A stretch of 20,869 nucleotides of DNA, taken from positions 1 to 20,869 of the forward strand of contig JBBQUT010000052.1 of NCBI GenBank assembly GCA_038212215.1, in the 5' to 3' direction. The position numbers and the translations under genes were made by a program. Positions 1 through 6,556 of the stretch are shown here, piece after piece. Source of the stretch: JALZAI01 sp038212215. GTDB lineage: Bacteria; Actinomycetota; Actinomycetes; Mycobacteriales; Jatrophihabitantaceae. The first letter of the stretch is position 1. Each line of letters starts with the position of its first letter. The notes beneath the pieces are model-generated. The model was not told the DNA's origin. It did no database searches and worked only from the letters and a program-made list of their open reading frames with translations.

Positions 1-312
1 GGTGTCCAGCCCGAACTGCAGGGACAGCACCGGGGCGGTGACGCGCTGGGCGCTCGACGTGCGCGCGCCGGACAGGGTGCGCGGGCTGCGCGCGTTCGCC
101 AGACTCGGCGCGCCGAAGGCGGCCAGACCCACACCCGCGACGCTGGCGACGCTGGCGCCGAGGAAGCCGCGCCGGCCCAAGCGGTGCGCGGAGCCGACCA
201 CGCTGCGCGGCGCGCCGGCGGTGCGCGAGACAGTGTTGCGCGAGACAGTGCTGCGCGAGACAGTGCTGCGCGAGACAGTGCTGGATGTCGAGGGTACGGA
301 GCTGGTGATCAT
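1..312 (-). CDS. Tat-exported protein, N-terminal fragment (gene runs off the window)
   Basis: The reading frame enters at base 1 and gives 104 residues from ATG at 312, with AAAGG 9 nt upstream as a ribosome binding site. Residues 47-51 (RRGFL) form a twin-arginine motif, followed by a hydrophobic Ala/Gly/Val stretch to about residue 70 and a likely signal peptidase site after Ala-Asn-Ala (72-74). The protein should therefore be folded in the cytoplasm and exported by the Tat system. The n-region is unusually long (46 residues) because residues 11-30 are four copies of a Ser-Thr-Val-Ser-Arg unit, encoded by a 15-bp tandem repeat. The mature part seen here (about 30 residues) is too short to assign a function; Tat-dependent enzymes such as phosphatases or oxidoreductases are possible but not supported. 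Confidence 0.7.
   Translation of the reverse strand, partial: MITSSVPSTSSTVSRSTVSRSTVSRNTVSRTAGAPRSVVGSAHRLGRRGFLGASVASVAGVGLAAFGAPSLANARSPRTLSGARTSSAQRVTAPVLSLQFGLDT
222..281. repeat. 15-bp tandem repeat, four units, in the signal-peptide coding region
   Basis: Four head-to-tail 15-bp units (222-236, 237-251, 252-266, 267-281) of tgcgcgagacagtgc; the first differs at its last base. The period is a multiple of three, so copy-number changes keep the minus-strand frame and only lengthen or shorten the stretch ahead of the Tat motif. Confidence 0.9.
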
Positions 313-792
313 CGGGGGCGACCTTTGCTGAGGTAGATCGGGTGGTACAGGCACGGCCCCCGCGTGTTCCGTTCACCCGTACCTTCGGTCGCCCCTAACT
401 GATCTTGAGGAAATATTGAACCTAAGCCGAGTCAAAGTTGCGATCCGGCTCACACCTTGAGGCTCGCAGTGGTCGACAAGCGCTTGGTGGGGCGGCCGGG
501 GCTCGAGTCCCGCCCGCTCACACTCGAGCCGGGCCAGATGGTGGTTGGGTCGTGCGCCTGCACCGATATCGAAGTTGAGCCGTCTGTCGGAGGGGATGTC
601 GGTCGTCGCGGGGACTCGGCGAACCAGGAAAAACGCCGCCCACCTACCGATATGCCGACGCCATTCAACGGTCGGACTCGGACATTGACGTAACGATTCG
701 GCGACGACCGTTTCGCGACCAAGGCTCGGTGGGCACATTGCGGCTTACGCCACCACGGCCGAGTGACTGGATCGTCTGACACGGAGGATGAC
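313..792. other. Intergenic region without a supported gene
   Basis: The open frames here (for example 373-738 minus and 457-693 plus) lack ribosome binding sites and recognisable protein features. The stretch must contain the promoter of the leftward Tat gene and probably that of the rightward DUF6458-like gene, but no clear -35/-10 pair stands out. Bases about 505-530 look like a degraded tRNA T-arm (GGGGCTCGAGTCCC); the arms pair over only three bases, so no tRNA is called. Confidence 0.5.
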
Positions 793-1032
793 ATGCGCAT
801 CGGAGCGAGCCTCGTCTTGATAGCCATCGGAGCGATTCTCAAGTTTGCAGTCACCAAGCACGTCAGCGGCGTCAACCTGTCCACTGTCGGCGTCGTGCTG
901 ATGGTCATTGGCGCCATCGGGCTGGTAATCACGCTGATCATGATGAGCATGCGCCGCCGTACCGACGTCGTTTACGACCGAGGAGGCGCTAGCGTCACCG
1001 AACCGCCGGCTGGAACGAATCCGCGTTACTGA
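793..1032 (+). CDS. Small two-helix membrane protein, DUF6458-like
   Basis: A 79-residue protein starting at ATG 793, with GGAGGA at 783-788 as a strong ribosome binding site; the upstream GTG at 763 lacks one. Two hydrophobic helices (about residues 3-20 and 30-53) are joined by a short loop carrying VNLSTVG. An Arg-rich MRRR follows the second helix, predicting both ends on the cytoplasmic side, and a polar Pro/Gly-rich tail ends the protein. Gly-Ala-Ile repeats in both helices and the loop sequence match my memory of the actinobacterial DUF6458 family, which has no known function. It is flanked by intergenic DNA on both sides, so it is probably transcribed alone. Confidence 0.8.
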   Translation: MRIGASLVLIAIGAILKFAVTKHVSGVNLSTVGVVLMVIGAIGLVITLIMMSMRRRTDVVYDRGGASVTEPPAGTNPRY

Positions 1033-1250
1033 CCGGTACGACCCGGCCGACCCGCTCTTTCCGGGAGTCTCTGCATTCCATGAAAACCGCCGGAAAGCTG
1101 TGGCAATGCGCGGACCAGCAGGACGGGACGTCATAAGGGACATCCGATCCGGCGCCGGCAACTGAGGATTGCGGTGCTGCGGAGCGTGTCCTAGGTTGGG
1201 CACGCGCGGCGCCATCGTCCGCGTGTCTTTGGCTCACTATTGAGACGTCC

Positions 1251-1255
1251 AGGAG
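1251..1255 (+). promoter_or_regulatory. Ribosome binding site that fixes the Asp-box protein start at 1263
   Basis: AGGAG lies 7 nt upstream of ATG 1263. The ATG at 1386 that opens the long uninterrupted frame has no comparable site, so 1263 is taken as the true start even though the frame is broken just after it. Confidence 0.65.
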
Positions 1256-1262
1256 TAACAGA

Positions 1263-3107
1263 ATGCCTTCTTTGTCAACGATGAAGCGCAATTTGCTTTG
1301 ACCGGAATCGCGACACTTTCTGTATTGGGCCTCAGCGGGCTGGCCGCGTCGGCGTCGACGCCCGGCGGCGATCGACGCCTGACTCATGACAACCGGCAGC
1401 TCGGGATATGTGTCGAACTACAATCTCAACAACCCGGGGTCGGCTGTGGCCAAGGATGCGACGCTGCGTGAGTGTTCACGCTCGCGTGGCCGGCAGAACG
1501 AACCGTCCGTGGCGCTGGACCCGCGCAACCCGCAGGTCATCGTCGGCAGTTCCAACGACTACTGCGGCGTCTTCAACGATGGCGTGGACGCCGACGGCGC
1601 CCCGATTCCGTCCGGACCGATCTGGCTCGGTTACTACCGCTCGCAGAACGGGGGGTCGTCCTTCCAGTCGTCACTGGTCCCCGGCTACCCCGGGGACAGC
1701 ACCCCTTACGCCGCGCGAGCCCATATCCGCACCGCCAGCTCTGGTGATCCGGTGTTGGCGTGGGACGCTCAGGGACGGCTGTTCGCAGGCTCGGAAAGTT
1801 CTGACGACCCGGCTGGGTCGCCGAAGGGCTTCGGTGACGTTTATGTCGCCACCTACGTCAACCCAGGTGGTTCAAACGCGGCGACGGTCAACGACGGCAA
1901 GGAATTCGCGCGGTCGGTGATCGTTGCGAAGGGTTCGTCAGCTCCGAACCTGGGCGGAAAGTTCAATGACAAGACCGCGATCGAGGTTGACCGTACGTCC
2001 TCAGCGTGCGCCGGCAATGTCTATTTCGCCTATTCACGATTCACCGGTAACGGCGGGGTGGCAATTTACCTTTCGCGCTCCATCGATCACGGCGTCACAT
2101 TCTCGACGCCGGCGAAGGTCAGCGCTGGCGTTCACGACGTGCAATTCCCCGACATCTCGGTGACCAGCAACGGGCACGTGTACATCACCTTCCGCCAGAT
2201 CGAGTCTCAGGGTCACCTGTCGGACGCTGTCGACGTGGTCAAGTCGAGTGACTGCGGCGGGTCCTTCACGATGCCTCGCGTGTTGACGACCTTCAGCGCC
2301 ATGGGAGTGACGGACCTCGACACCTCTGGCGGTGGGGCACGCGACTGCGGAGACGCCCCGCCGTGCCAGTCGGGCTACACTTTCTTCCGGGCTGACACCG
2401 GTCCGCGGTCCACCGCTGATCAGGCTGCGCCAGGCGAGGTGGTCCACGTTGCCTACGAGGCGATCGTGCCGGGCAGCGAGGTGCCGACCGGCACAACCTT
2501 CGGATGGGCCGACGCGCCGGGAGCAGGTGGCCAGTCCGCGATCTACTACCTCAGCCTCAACGGGGCTACCGGCGCGGTATCGACACCGTCGCGGATCGCG
2601 GCCGCGCCAGCCGCCCAGCAGCTCGTCCCGGATCTCAGTGTCGACGCAGGTGTCGTCCACGCGCTGTGGTGGGACAGCCGCAACGACTTGAACAACGACG
2701 CCAGTTCATTCCGGCAGCGCCCGGTGGGCAACGACGCGGCGGGCAACTCCGGCCCCGCGCTCGACGTCTACGCCGCCACCCGCCCAGCGGCGGGCGGCAC
2801 ATGGACGACCGCCACGCGGTTGTCGGATGTGACGACCAACCCGAACTACGAGCAGTTCGGCGGTCGGACGGTGCCTTTCGCCGGCGACTACCTGTGGATC
2901 GATTCGAAGGCCGGAGTCACCTACGGGGCATGGACGGATTGGCGCAACACCGTTGCCGGCGTCGACCAGCGCGAGACGACTCAGGACGAAACGGGAGCCG
3001 ACGTGCTGCAATGCCGCGTGCGGCTGCCTGACGGCAGCGCCGCCGGTGACACCTGCCCACGTGCTGGCGGCCTGGACCAGAACATCTACGGCGATTTCGC
3101 GCCCTGA
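1263..3107 (+). CDS. Secreted Asp-box (BNR/sialidase-like) protein with two compensating frameshifts in the 5' end
   Basis: As sequenced, ATG 1263 reads 12 codons to TGA 1299, and the long frame (573 aa) runs from ATG 1386 to 3107. Restoring one T near 1296-1299 and dropping one C at 1393/1394 gives a continuous 614-residue protein. It starts MPSLSTMKRNLLLTGIATLS, a normal Sec signal peptide with an A-S-A cleavage region, and enters the long frame at GSSGYVSNYNL. The body carries Asp-box motifs of the S-x-D-x-G-x-T/S-F type: SIDHGVTF (about 2080-2105) and SSDCGGSF (about 2245-2270), plus a weaker one in YYRSQNGGSSF. These mark a beta-propeller of the sialidase/BNR superfamily. Enzyme activity is uncertain: I did not identify the sialidase Arg triad or an FRIP motif, so it may be a non-catalytic or differently acting propeller. 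It converges on the TPR gene. Confidence 0.75.
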
Positions 3108-3183
3108 GCCGCACACGCAGCACGCCCGCGCCAGCCGAGGAACTACGCGGCACCCGATTGTCGAAGCTGACCGGTCGGCCGGA

Positions 3184-3693
3184 TCAGGAGGTTGCGGCTG
3201 CCGAGGGCGACTGCTTGGCGGCCGGAGTGGGCGTGACTGCTTTGCTTGTGGGGTCTACGAGCTTCGGGTTGAGCGTGATCGCGAGCTTGACTTCTTTGTT
3301 TCCCGCCGCTTTCTGACCGCTGGACCTGAGCAATAAGCCTAGGTTCAGGTGAGCGCTCGCGTCTTTCGGTGCGGCGTTGATAGCCCGGCGGTATAGCGCA
3401 ATCGCGCCAGCATTGTCGCCGTTGGACTGCACGAGGATGGCGAGATTGAACAGCGCCGGCTCGTACGCGGCATCAACGCCGAGGACCTGCCGATATTTCG
3501 CGCTCGTGCAGCTGGTGGGCGAGGTCATGTAGCGAAGTGCGCCGGTGCTCTGCGCGTAGCAGACATTGATGGCGACACTCGTTGCGGCGGATGAGACTCC
3601 GCCGCCTAACAGGCTGAGGACTGCGGCGGGCGCGACCACGCTCGCCCCTCGGCGCGCACTTCGGCTGGATATGATTCTACGGCGATTCGACAT
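3184..3693 (-). CDS. Small secreted tetratricopeptide-repeat protein
   Basis: A 169-residue protein from ATG 3693, with a GGGG/GGAAA purine run upstream. Residues 1-37 resemble a Sec signal peptide: Arg-rich n-region, hydrophobic 18-35, and Ser-Ser-Ala-Ala as the cleavage area. Residues 43-63 (from INVCYAQSTGALRY to the second Cys) match a two-cysteine segment common at the start of actinobacterial secreted proteins. From about residue 66 the protein switches to TPR helices: YEPALFNLAIL with GAIALYRRAINAAPKDA, then AHLNLGLLL with KEVKLAITLNP. A Pro/Ala/Ser/Thr tail follows. Only about two TPR units remain, fewer than a typical TPR solenoid, and the abrupt change near residue 65 suggests a fusion or internal deletion. 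A scaffold role at the envelope is plausible but inferred. Confidence 0.65.
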   Translation of the reverse strand: MSNRRRIISSRSARRGASVVAPAAVLSLLGGGVSSAATSVAINVCYAQSTGALRYMTSPTSCTSAKYRQVLGVDAAYEPALFNLAILVQSNGDNAGAIALYRRAINAAPKDASAHLNLGLLLRSSGQKAAGNKEVKLAITLNPKLVDPTSKAVTPTPAAKQSPSAAATS

Positions 3694-3961
3694 GCTTCAT
3701 TTCCCCGCTTGCAGATTCTGGAAACGCCATAGACGGACCCCAAGCAGCGCCAAAAAATGATTTGGTTCCCCCCGAAACCCGCCAGCTCGATGGTGACCCC
3801 ATGGGTCTAGGCGGGACGTTACATCAGGTTCCGGACAGCCACCACTCGAAACCCCTGCCAGCAGGCGCGCCACATCAAAAATGGAAACAAGCAAGAGATT
3901 CCTCAAGTCGACTCCCGCATGCGGGCCATGTAGAGGTATTTCCCAGCACGATTTGGCGGTC

Positions 3962-3991
3962 AAAAACCTGCGCGGATTGCTGCGGGTTTTT
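3962..3991. terminator. Terminator-like hairpin with A and T flanks
   Basis: AAAAACCTGC pairs with GCGGGTTTTT around a short loop, about 10 bp including one wobble. The A tract on one side and T tract on the other would work on either strand. No annotated gene ends here, so either it terminates an unseen transcript or it is chance structure. Confidence 0.4.
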
Positions 3992-4396
3992 CATCCGAGT
4001 TCATACGTGGCCGGGATCACTGGCTGGAAAGAGTCTCCCTGCGGCCTGCGAGGCAGTGAACTGAGCGAAGCGGTTCGGGTGGCGGGTCCAGAACCTCCGG
4101 TAGTGACGCAAGTCTCGCGAACTGTCGACTACCTTGGCGGGATTCGTGGCTCAAACGGTAGAAAGTCTCCCCGGTTTGACTTCACGCGAATCGGCCGCAT
4201 ACTTCGGATGATCAACTCGGCCGTGCCGAGTTTTCGAACTCGCTGGGTGAGGGGAATTTTCCTCGCAGTTCTGAGTAGTTTCCTCGATTTGAGTGATCTC
4301 AGGATCGGCGCGAGTGATCACCAGTCGTGCCCGAACCGCAGGTTGTTGTCCCCGACCGATAAATGGTCCTGGCCGTCAATCTGCGGGCGGGGCGCT

Positions 4397-4418
4397 GGGA
4401 ACGTCGGAAATAATTCCC
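4397..4418. promoter_or_regulatory. Inverted repeat upstream of the response regulator
   Basis: GGGAA (4397-4401) and TTCCC (4414-4418) form 5-bp arms 12 nt apart, ending 10 nt before the ATG. The position fits an autoregulatory operator or a hairpin that masks the G-rich ribosome binding region (4419-4427). This is position-based inference only. Confidence 0.25.
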
Positions 4419-4428
4419 GGGGGGGAAC

Positions 4429-5156
4429 ATGTCAAGAATTCTCGAGGTCACGACCGCGCGACCGCGTGGGGCTGCGCCGACTCCGGCCAAGATCGTCCAT
4501 TCCTCAGCGCGCACCACACCGATCCGGTTGTTGATCGTCGACGGGCACCCGCTGGTGCGCTGGGCGCTGTCTCATATCGCGTTCGACGCGCCAGACCTGC
4601 ACAAAGTAGGGGAAGTCTCGAACGCGGTCGACGCAATGAACCTGGCTCGGGCGATGAGCGCCGACGTCGTAACCATCGACTGTGCGCTGCCGGACGGAAC
4701 GGGCTGGCCGCTCGCCCGCGATCTGCGCAACCGTCATCCAGACCTAGGCATTGTCATGCTGACCTCGTCGGACTCTGACAATCTGGTCTTCCGTGCGCTT
4801 GACAGCGGCGCATCCGCGTTCCTGTCCAACACTGCCTCCGCGGATGAGGTTCACGGCGCGATACGGCATTCCGCCGTGGCCCCGAACTCGTTCAACGCCA
4901 GCGGACTCGCCCAGGCGATGCGCCGTCGAAACCACATCGCAGATCGCTTGGTCCTGAGTGGACGCGAGCGACAGGTCTCACACTGCTTCGAGACGGACGC
5001 TCCGTTCCACAGGTAGCCGCTGAGCTCTATGTCAGCCTGTCCACTGCGAAGACCTATGTCGCGCGACTCTACGACAAACTTGGTGCCAACAACCGCGCCC
5101 AGGCGCTGATGACCGCCGTACGCCTCGGCCCCTTCGACAGCCAACACGCCGCCTGA
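4429..5156 (+). pseudogene. NarL/LuxR-family response regulator, frameshifted within its HTH
   Basis: The uninterrupted frame (4429-5016, 195 aa) contains a receiver domain. It keeps the phospho-acceptor Asp84 (VVTIDCALPDG) and Thr112, but has Asp38-Gly39 where DD is usual, and Asn134 where the conserved switch Lys stands. The LuxR-type HTH begins at LSGRERQV (177-183) and then the frame is lost. Adding one C at 4977 restores a normal continuation: VLTLLRDGRSVPQVAAELYV, then the STAKTYVARLYDKLG recognition region, ending at TGA 5154-5156. The full protein would be about 242 residues with a roughly 30-residue N-terminal extension. No histidine kinase is adjacent, so it is an orphan. It is a pseudogene if the base is truly missing, otherwise a sequencing artefact. 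A G-rich stretch ahead of ATG 4429 serves as a weak ribosome binding site. Confidence 0.75.
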
Positions 5157-5171
5157 TTCTCAGCGTCATTG

Positions 5172-5978
5172 TCACGCGTGGCCGATCACGTTGAGATAGG
5201 CGTCGGCGACCGAGTTTCCGACGAGCAACGCGAGAAAGGCCGCCACAATCATGAACGGACCGAACGGGATCGCGGTCTTGCGTCCACCGCGACCGATCGC
5301 CATCACTGCGATGCCACCGACCGCGCCGAGCAAGAATCCGCCGAACGCCCCGACGGCCAGCGTTGACCAGGACAGGTAGGCGAGGGCGCCACCAAGGATT
5401 CCGGACAGCTTCACATCACCGAACCCCATACCGGCCGGGTAGGCAAAGGCAACCGTGAAATAGAAGGCGAACAACGCGGCACCGCCGATGCCGGCTCGCG
5501 CTAGTGCGGACCAGTTGCCATCACCGATTGCAGCCACGGTAAGCAGGACGGCCACCACCACGTAGGACGGCAGCACGATAGCGTCGGGCAGCCGTTTGTG
5601 GTCGAGGTCGATCATGGCAAGGGCGATACCCATCGCGGCGAAGTAGAGATACGCGGGAATGACCCACGGCTGATCAAGGTCGATCAGTCGCATCGTGAGC
5701 AGCGCGAACACAATTCCGGTTATCGCCTCGATTAGCGGATACCGCGGGCTGATCGGCGCCTGGCAGTCGTAACACCGGCCGCGTAACACCAGCCAGCCCA
5801 ACACCGGGACGTTGTGCCGGTTACGGATCGGCGCCCCACAGGACGGGCACTTGGACGGCGGGCTGACCACTGACTCGCCGACCGGGACGCGGTAGATCAC
5901 GACGTTCAGGAAGGACCCCACCGCCAGCCCGAGGATCCCTGCGATGATCGCCCAGACCGCGGTACTCATATCGGTCAT
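5172..5978 (-). CDS. Prepilin peptidase (A24 family, PilD-like)
   Basis: A 268-residue polytopic membrane protease that removes leader peptides from type IV prepilin-like proteins at the cytoplasmic face and, in full-length forms, N-methylates the new N-terminus. An N-terminal helix (about 7-27, ending GSFLNVVIYR) is followed by a cytoplasmic loop with two Cys pairs, C44/C47 and C69/C72, as in the bifunctional peptidase/methyltransferase type. Both catalytic aspartate motifs are present: IDLDHKRLPD (123-132) and GFGDVK (185-190). Further hydrophobic helices fill the rest. The start at ATG 5978 or the internal ATG three codons later is not decided by a ribosome binding site. No pilin or pilus assembly genes are in the window, so its substrates (Flp/Tad or competence pili) lie elsewhere. 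Confidence 0.92.
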   Translation of the reverse strand: MTDMSTAVWAIIAGILGLAVGSFLNVVIYRVPVGESVVSPPSKCPSCGAPIRNRHNVPVLGWLVLRGRCYDCQAPISPRYPLIEAITGIVFALLTMRLIDLDQPWVIPAYLYFAAMGIALAMIDLDHKRLPDAIVLPSYVVVAVLLTVAAIGDGNWSALARAGIGGAALFAFYFTVAFAYPAGMGFGDVKLSGILGGALAYLSWSTLAVGAFGGFLLGAVGGIAVMAIGRGGRKTAIPFGPFMIVAAFLALLVGNSVADAYLNVIGHA

Positions 5979-6231
5979 TCTGCCCGGATCTTGTCGCTGA
6001 CCGGGCGCGCAGCCTCGTCGGCGCTCCCGGCCCTGCGCCCGGCACGGTCAGAAGTGGTTCCGAAACCGCTGCGCCTGAAGTGTAATCGGCGTATCGGCGA
6101 TGACCGTCGTGGGCAGACATGTTGCTACCGGTCTCGCTTGGGCTGTTCAGCCGCAGCTGCCGTGCAGTGGTGAGCGGGCGCGGTCGCGCTCCGTCGGCAA
6201 GCCAAGTGCTGCGCGCAGCGAGGAGCCAACG

Positions 6232-6408
6232 ATGGACGCCGAACGCAGCGCACACGTCCGCCGCAGGGACGATCGCGTCCTGATCGCGTGCATTGCCGCA
6301 AGCGAGCGATGGGGCCGTACGAGCGACCGCAGCGCCGCGACCGCGCCAGGCCGGCGCGGGCTTCGAGCGAAGTTCAAACGAGAGGCCGACCCGGATGGCG
6401 CACTGTGA
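6232..6408 (+). CDS. Short conserved actinobacterial ORF, probably C-terminally truncated
   Basis: A 58-residue ORF with AGGAG (6221-6225) 6 nt before ATG 6232. The sequence ASERWGRTSDRSAATAPGRR followed by FKREADPDG resembles, from memory, a family of small actinobacterial proteins of about 80-90 residues. In that family a D-P-D/E-G segment is followed by a charged stretch rich in Arg/Ala and ending LALKSA-x-x-R. Here a TGA comes directly after DPDGAL, and none of the following frames supplies the usual C-terminus, so this copy looks truncated. It faces the 3' end of the tRNA-Met gene. Function is unknown, and a chance ORF remains possible. Confidence 0.45.
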   Translation: MDAERSAHVRRRDDRVLIACIAASERWGRTSDRSAATAPGRRGLRAKFKREADPDGAL

Positions 6409-6454
6409 CGGCTAGGACTCCGCGGCGTCATGACGGCTCGAAAGCGCAGGTCGG

Positions 6455-6528
6455 TGGGGCGGGTGGGACTCGAACCCACGACCCAGGGATTATGAGTCCC
6501 CTGCTCTAACCGGCTGAGCTACCGCCCC
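6455..6528 (-). tRNA. tRNA-Met (anticodon CAU)
   Basis: The minus strand folds into a complete 74-nt cloverleaf. The acceptor stem GGGGCGG (6528-6522) pairs with CCGCCCC (6462-6456), with discriminator A at 6455. The D-arm is TAGCTCAGCCGGTTAGAGC. The anticodon stem GGGGA/TCCCT closes the loop CTCATAA with CAT at 6494-6492. The T-arm is GTGGGTTCGAGTCCCAC. The 3' CCA is not encoded. The overall form matches elongator tRNA-Met of actinobacteria; it lacks the initiator hallmark of an unpaired first acceptor base, and tRNA-Ile2 with a lysidine-modified CAU is less likely. It lies 28 nt downstream of the ABC transporter stop on the same strand. Confidence 0.95.
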
Positions 6529-6556
6529 GACGGACAACCTACGGTAGCGGCGTGGG

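Larger units (their letters stand above)
3694..4428. other. Long intergenic region without a supported gene
   Basis: About 735 bases that seem less GC-rich than the flanking genes. The frames crossing it (3697-3963 minus, 3762-4064 plus, 3881-4534 plus) have no credible start site, no actinobacterial third-position G/C bias and no recognisable domain. It contains a terminator-like hairpin (3962-3991) with no gene ending into it and an inverted repeat next to the response regulator start (4397-4418). An unannotated small RNA is possible. Confidence 0.45.

Noticed and set aside
222..281. Repeat array considered as a CRISPR
   Set aside because: The units are 15 bp, contiguous, without spacers, and in frame with a coding region.
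470..530. tRNA-like 3' segment (TTGAGG loop-like stretch and a GGGGCTCGAGTCCC T-arm-like stretch)
   Set aside because: No D-arm or acceptor 5' strand can be found and the T-stem pairs over only three bases; at best a decayed fragment.
450..950. Minus-strand open frame of 166 codons across the first intergenic region and the DUF6458-like gene
   Set aside because: It is antisense to a gene with a strong ribosome binding site, has no start signal and no recognisable domain.
3881..4534. Plus-strand open frame of 217 codons upstream of the response regulator
   Set aside because: Codon use is unlike real genes here, there is no ribosome binding site or domain, and it overlaps the regulator start in another frame.
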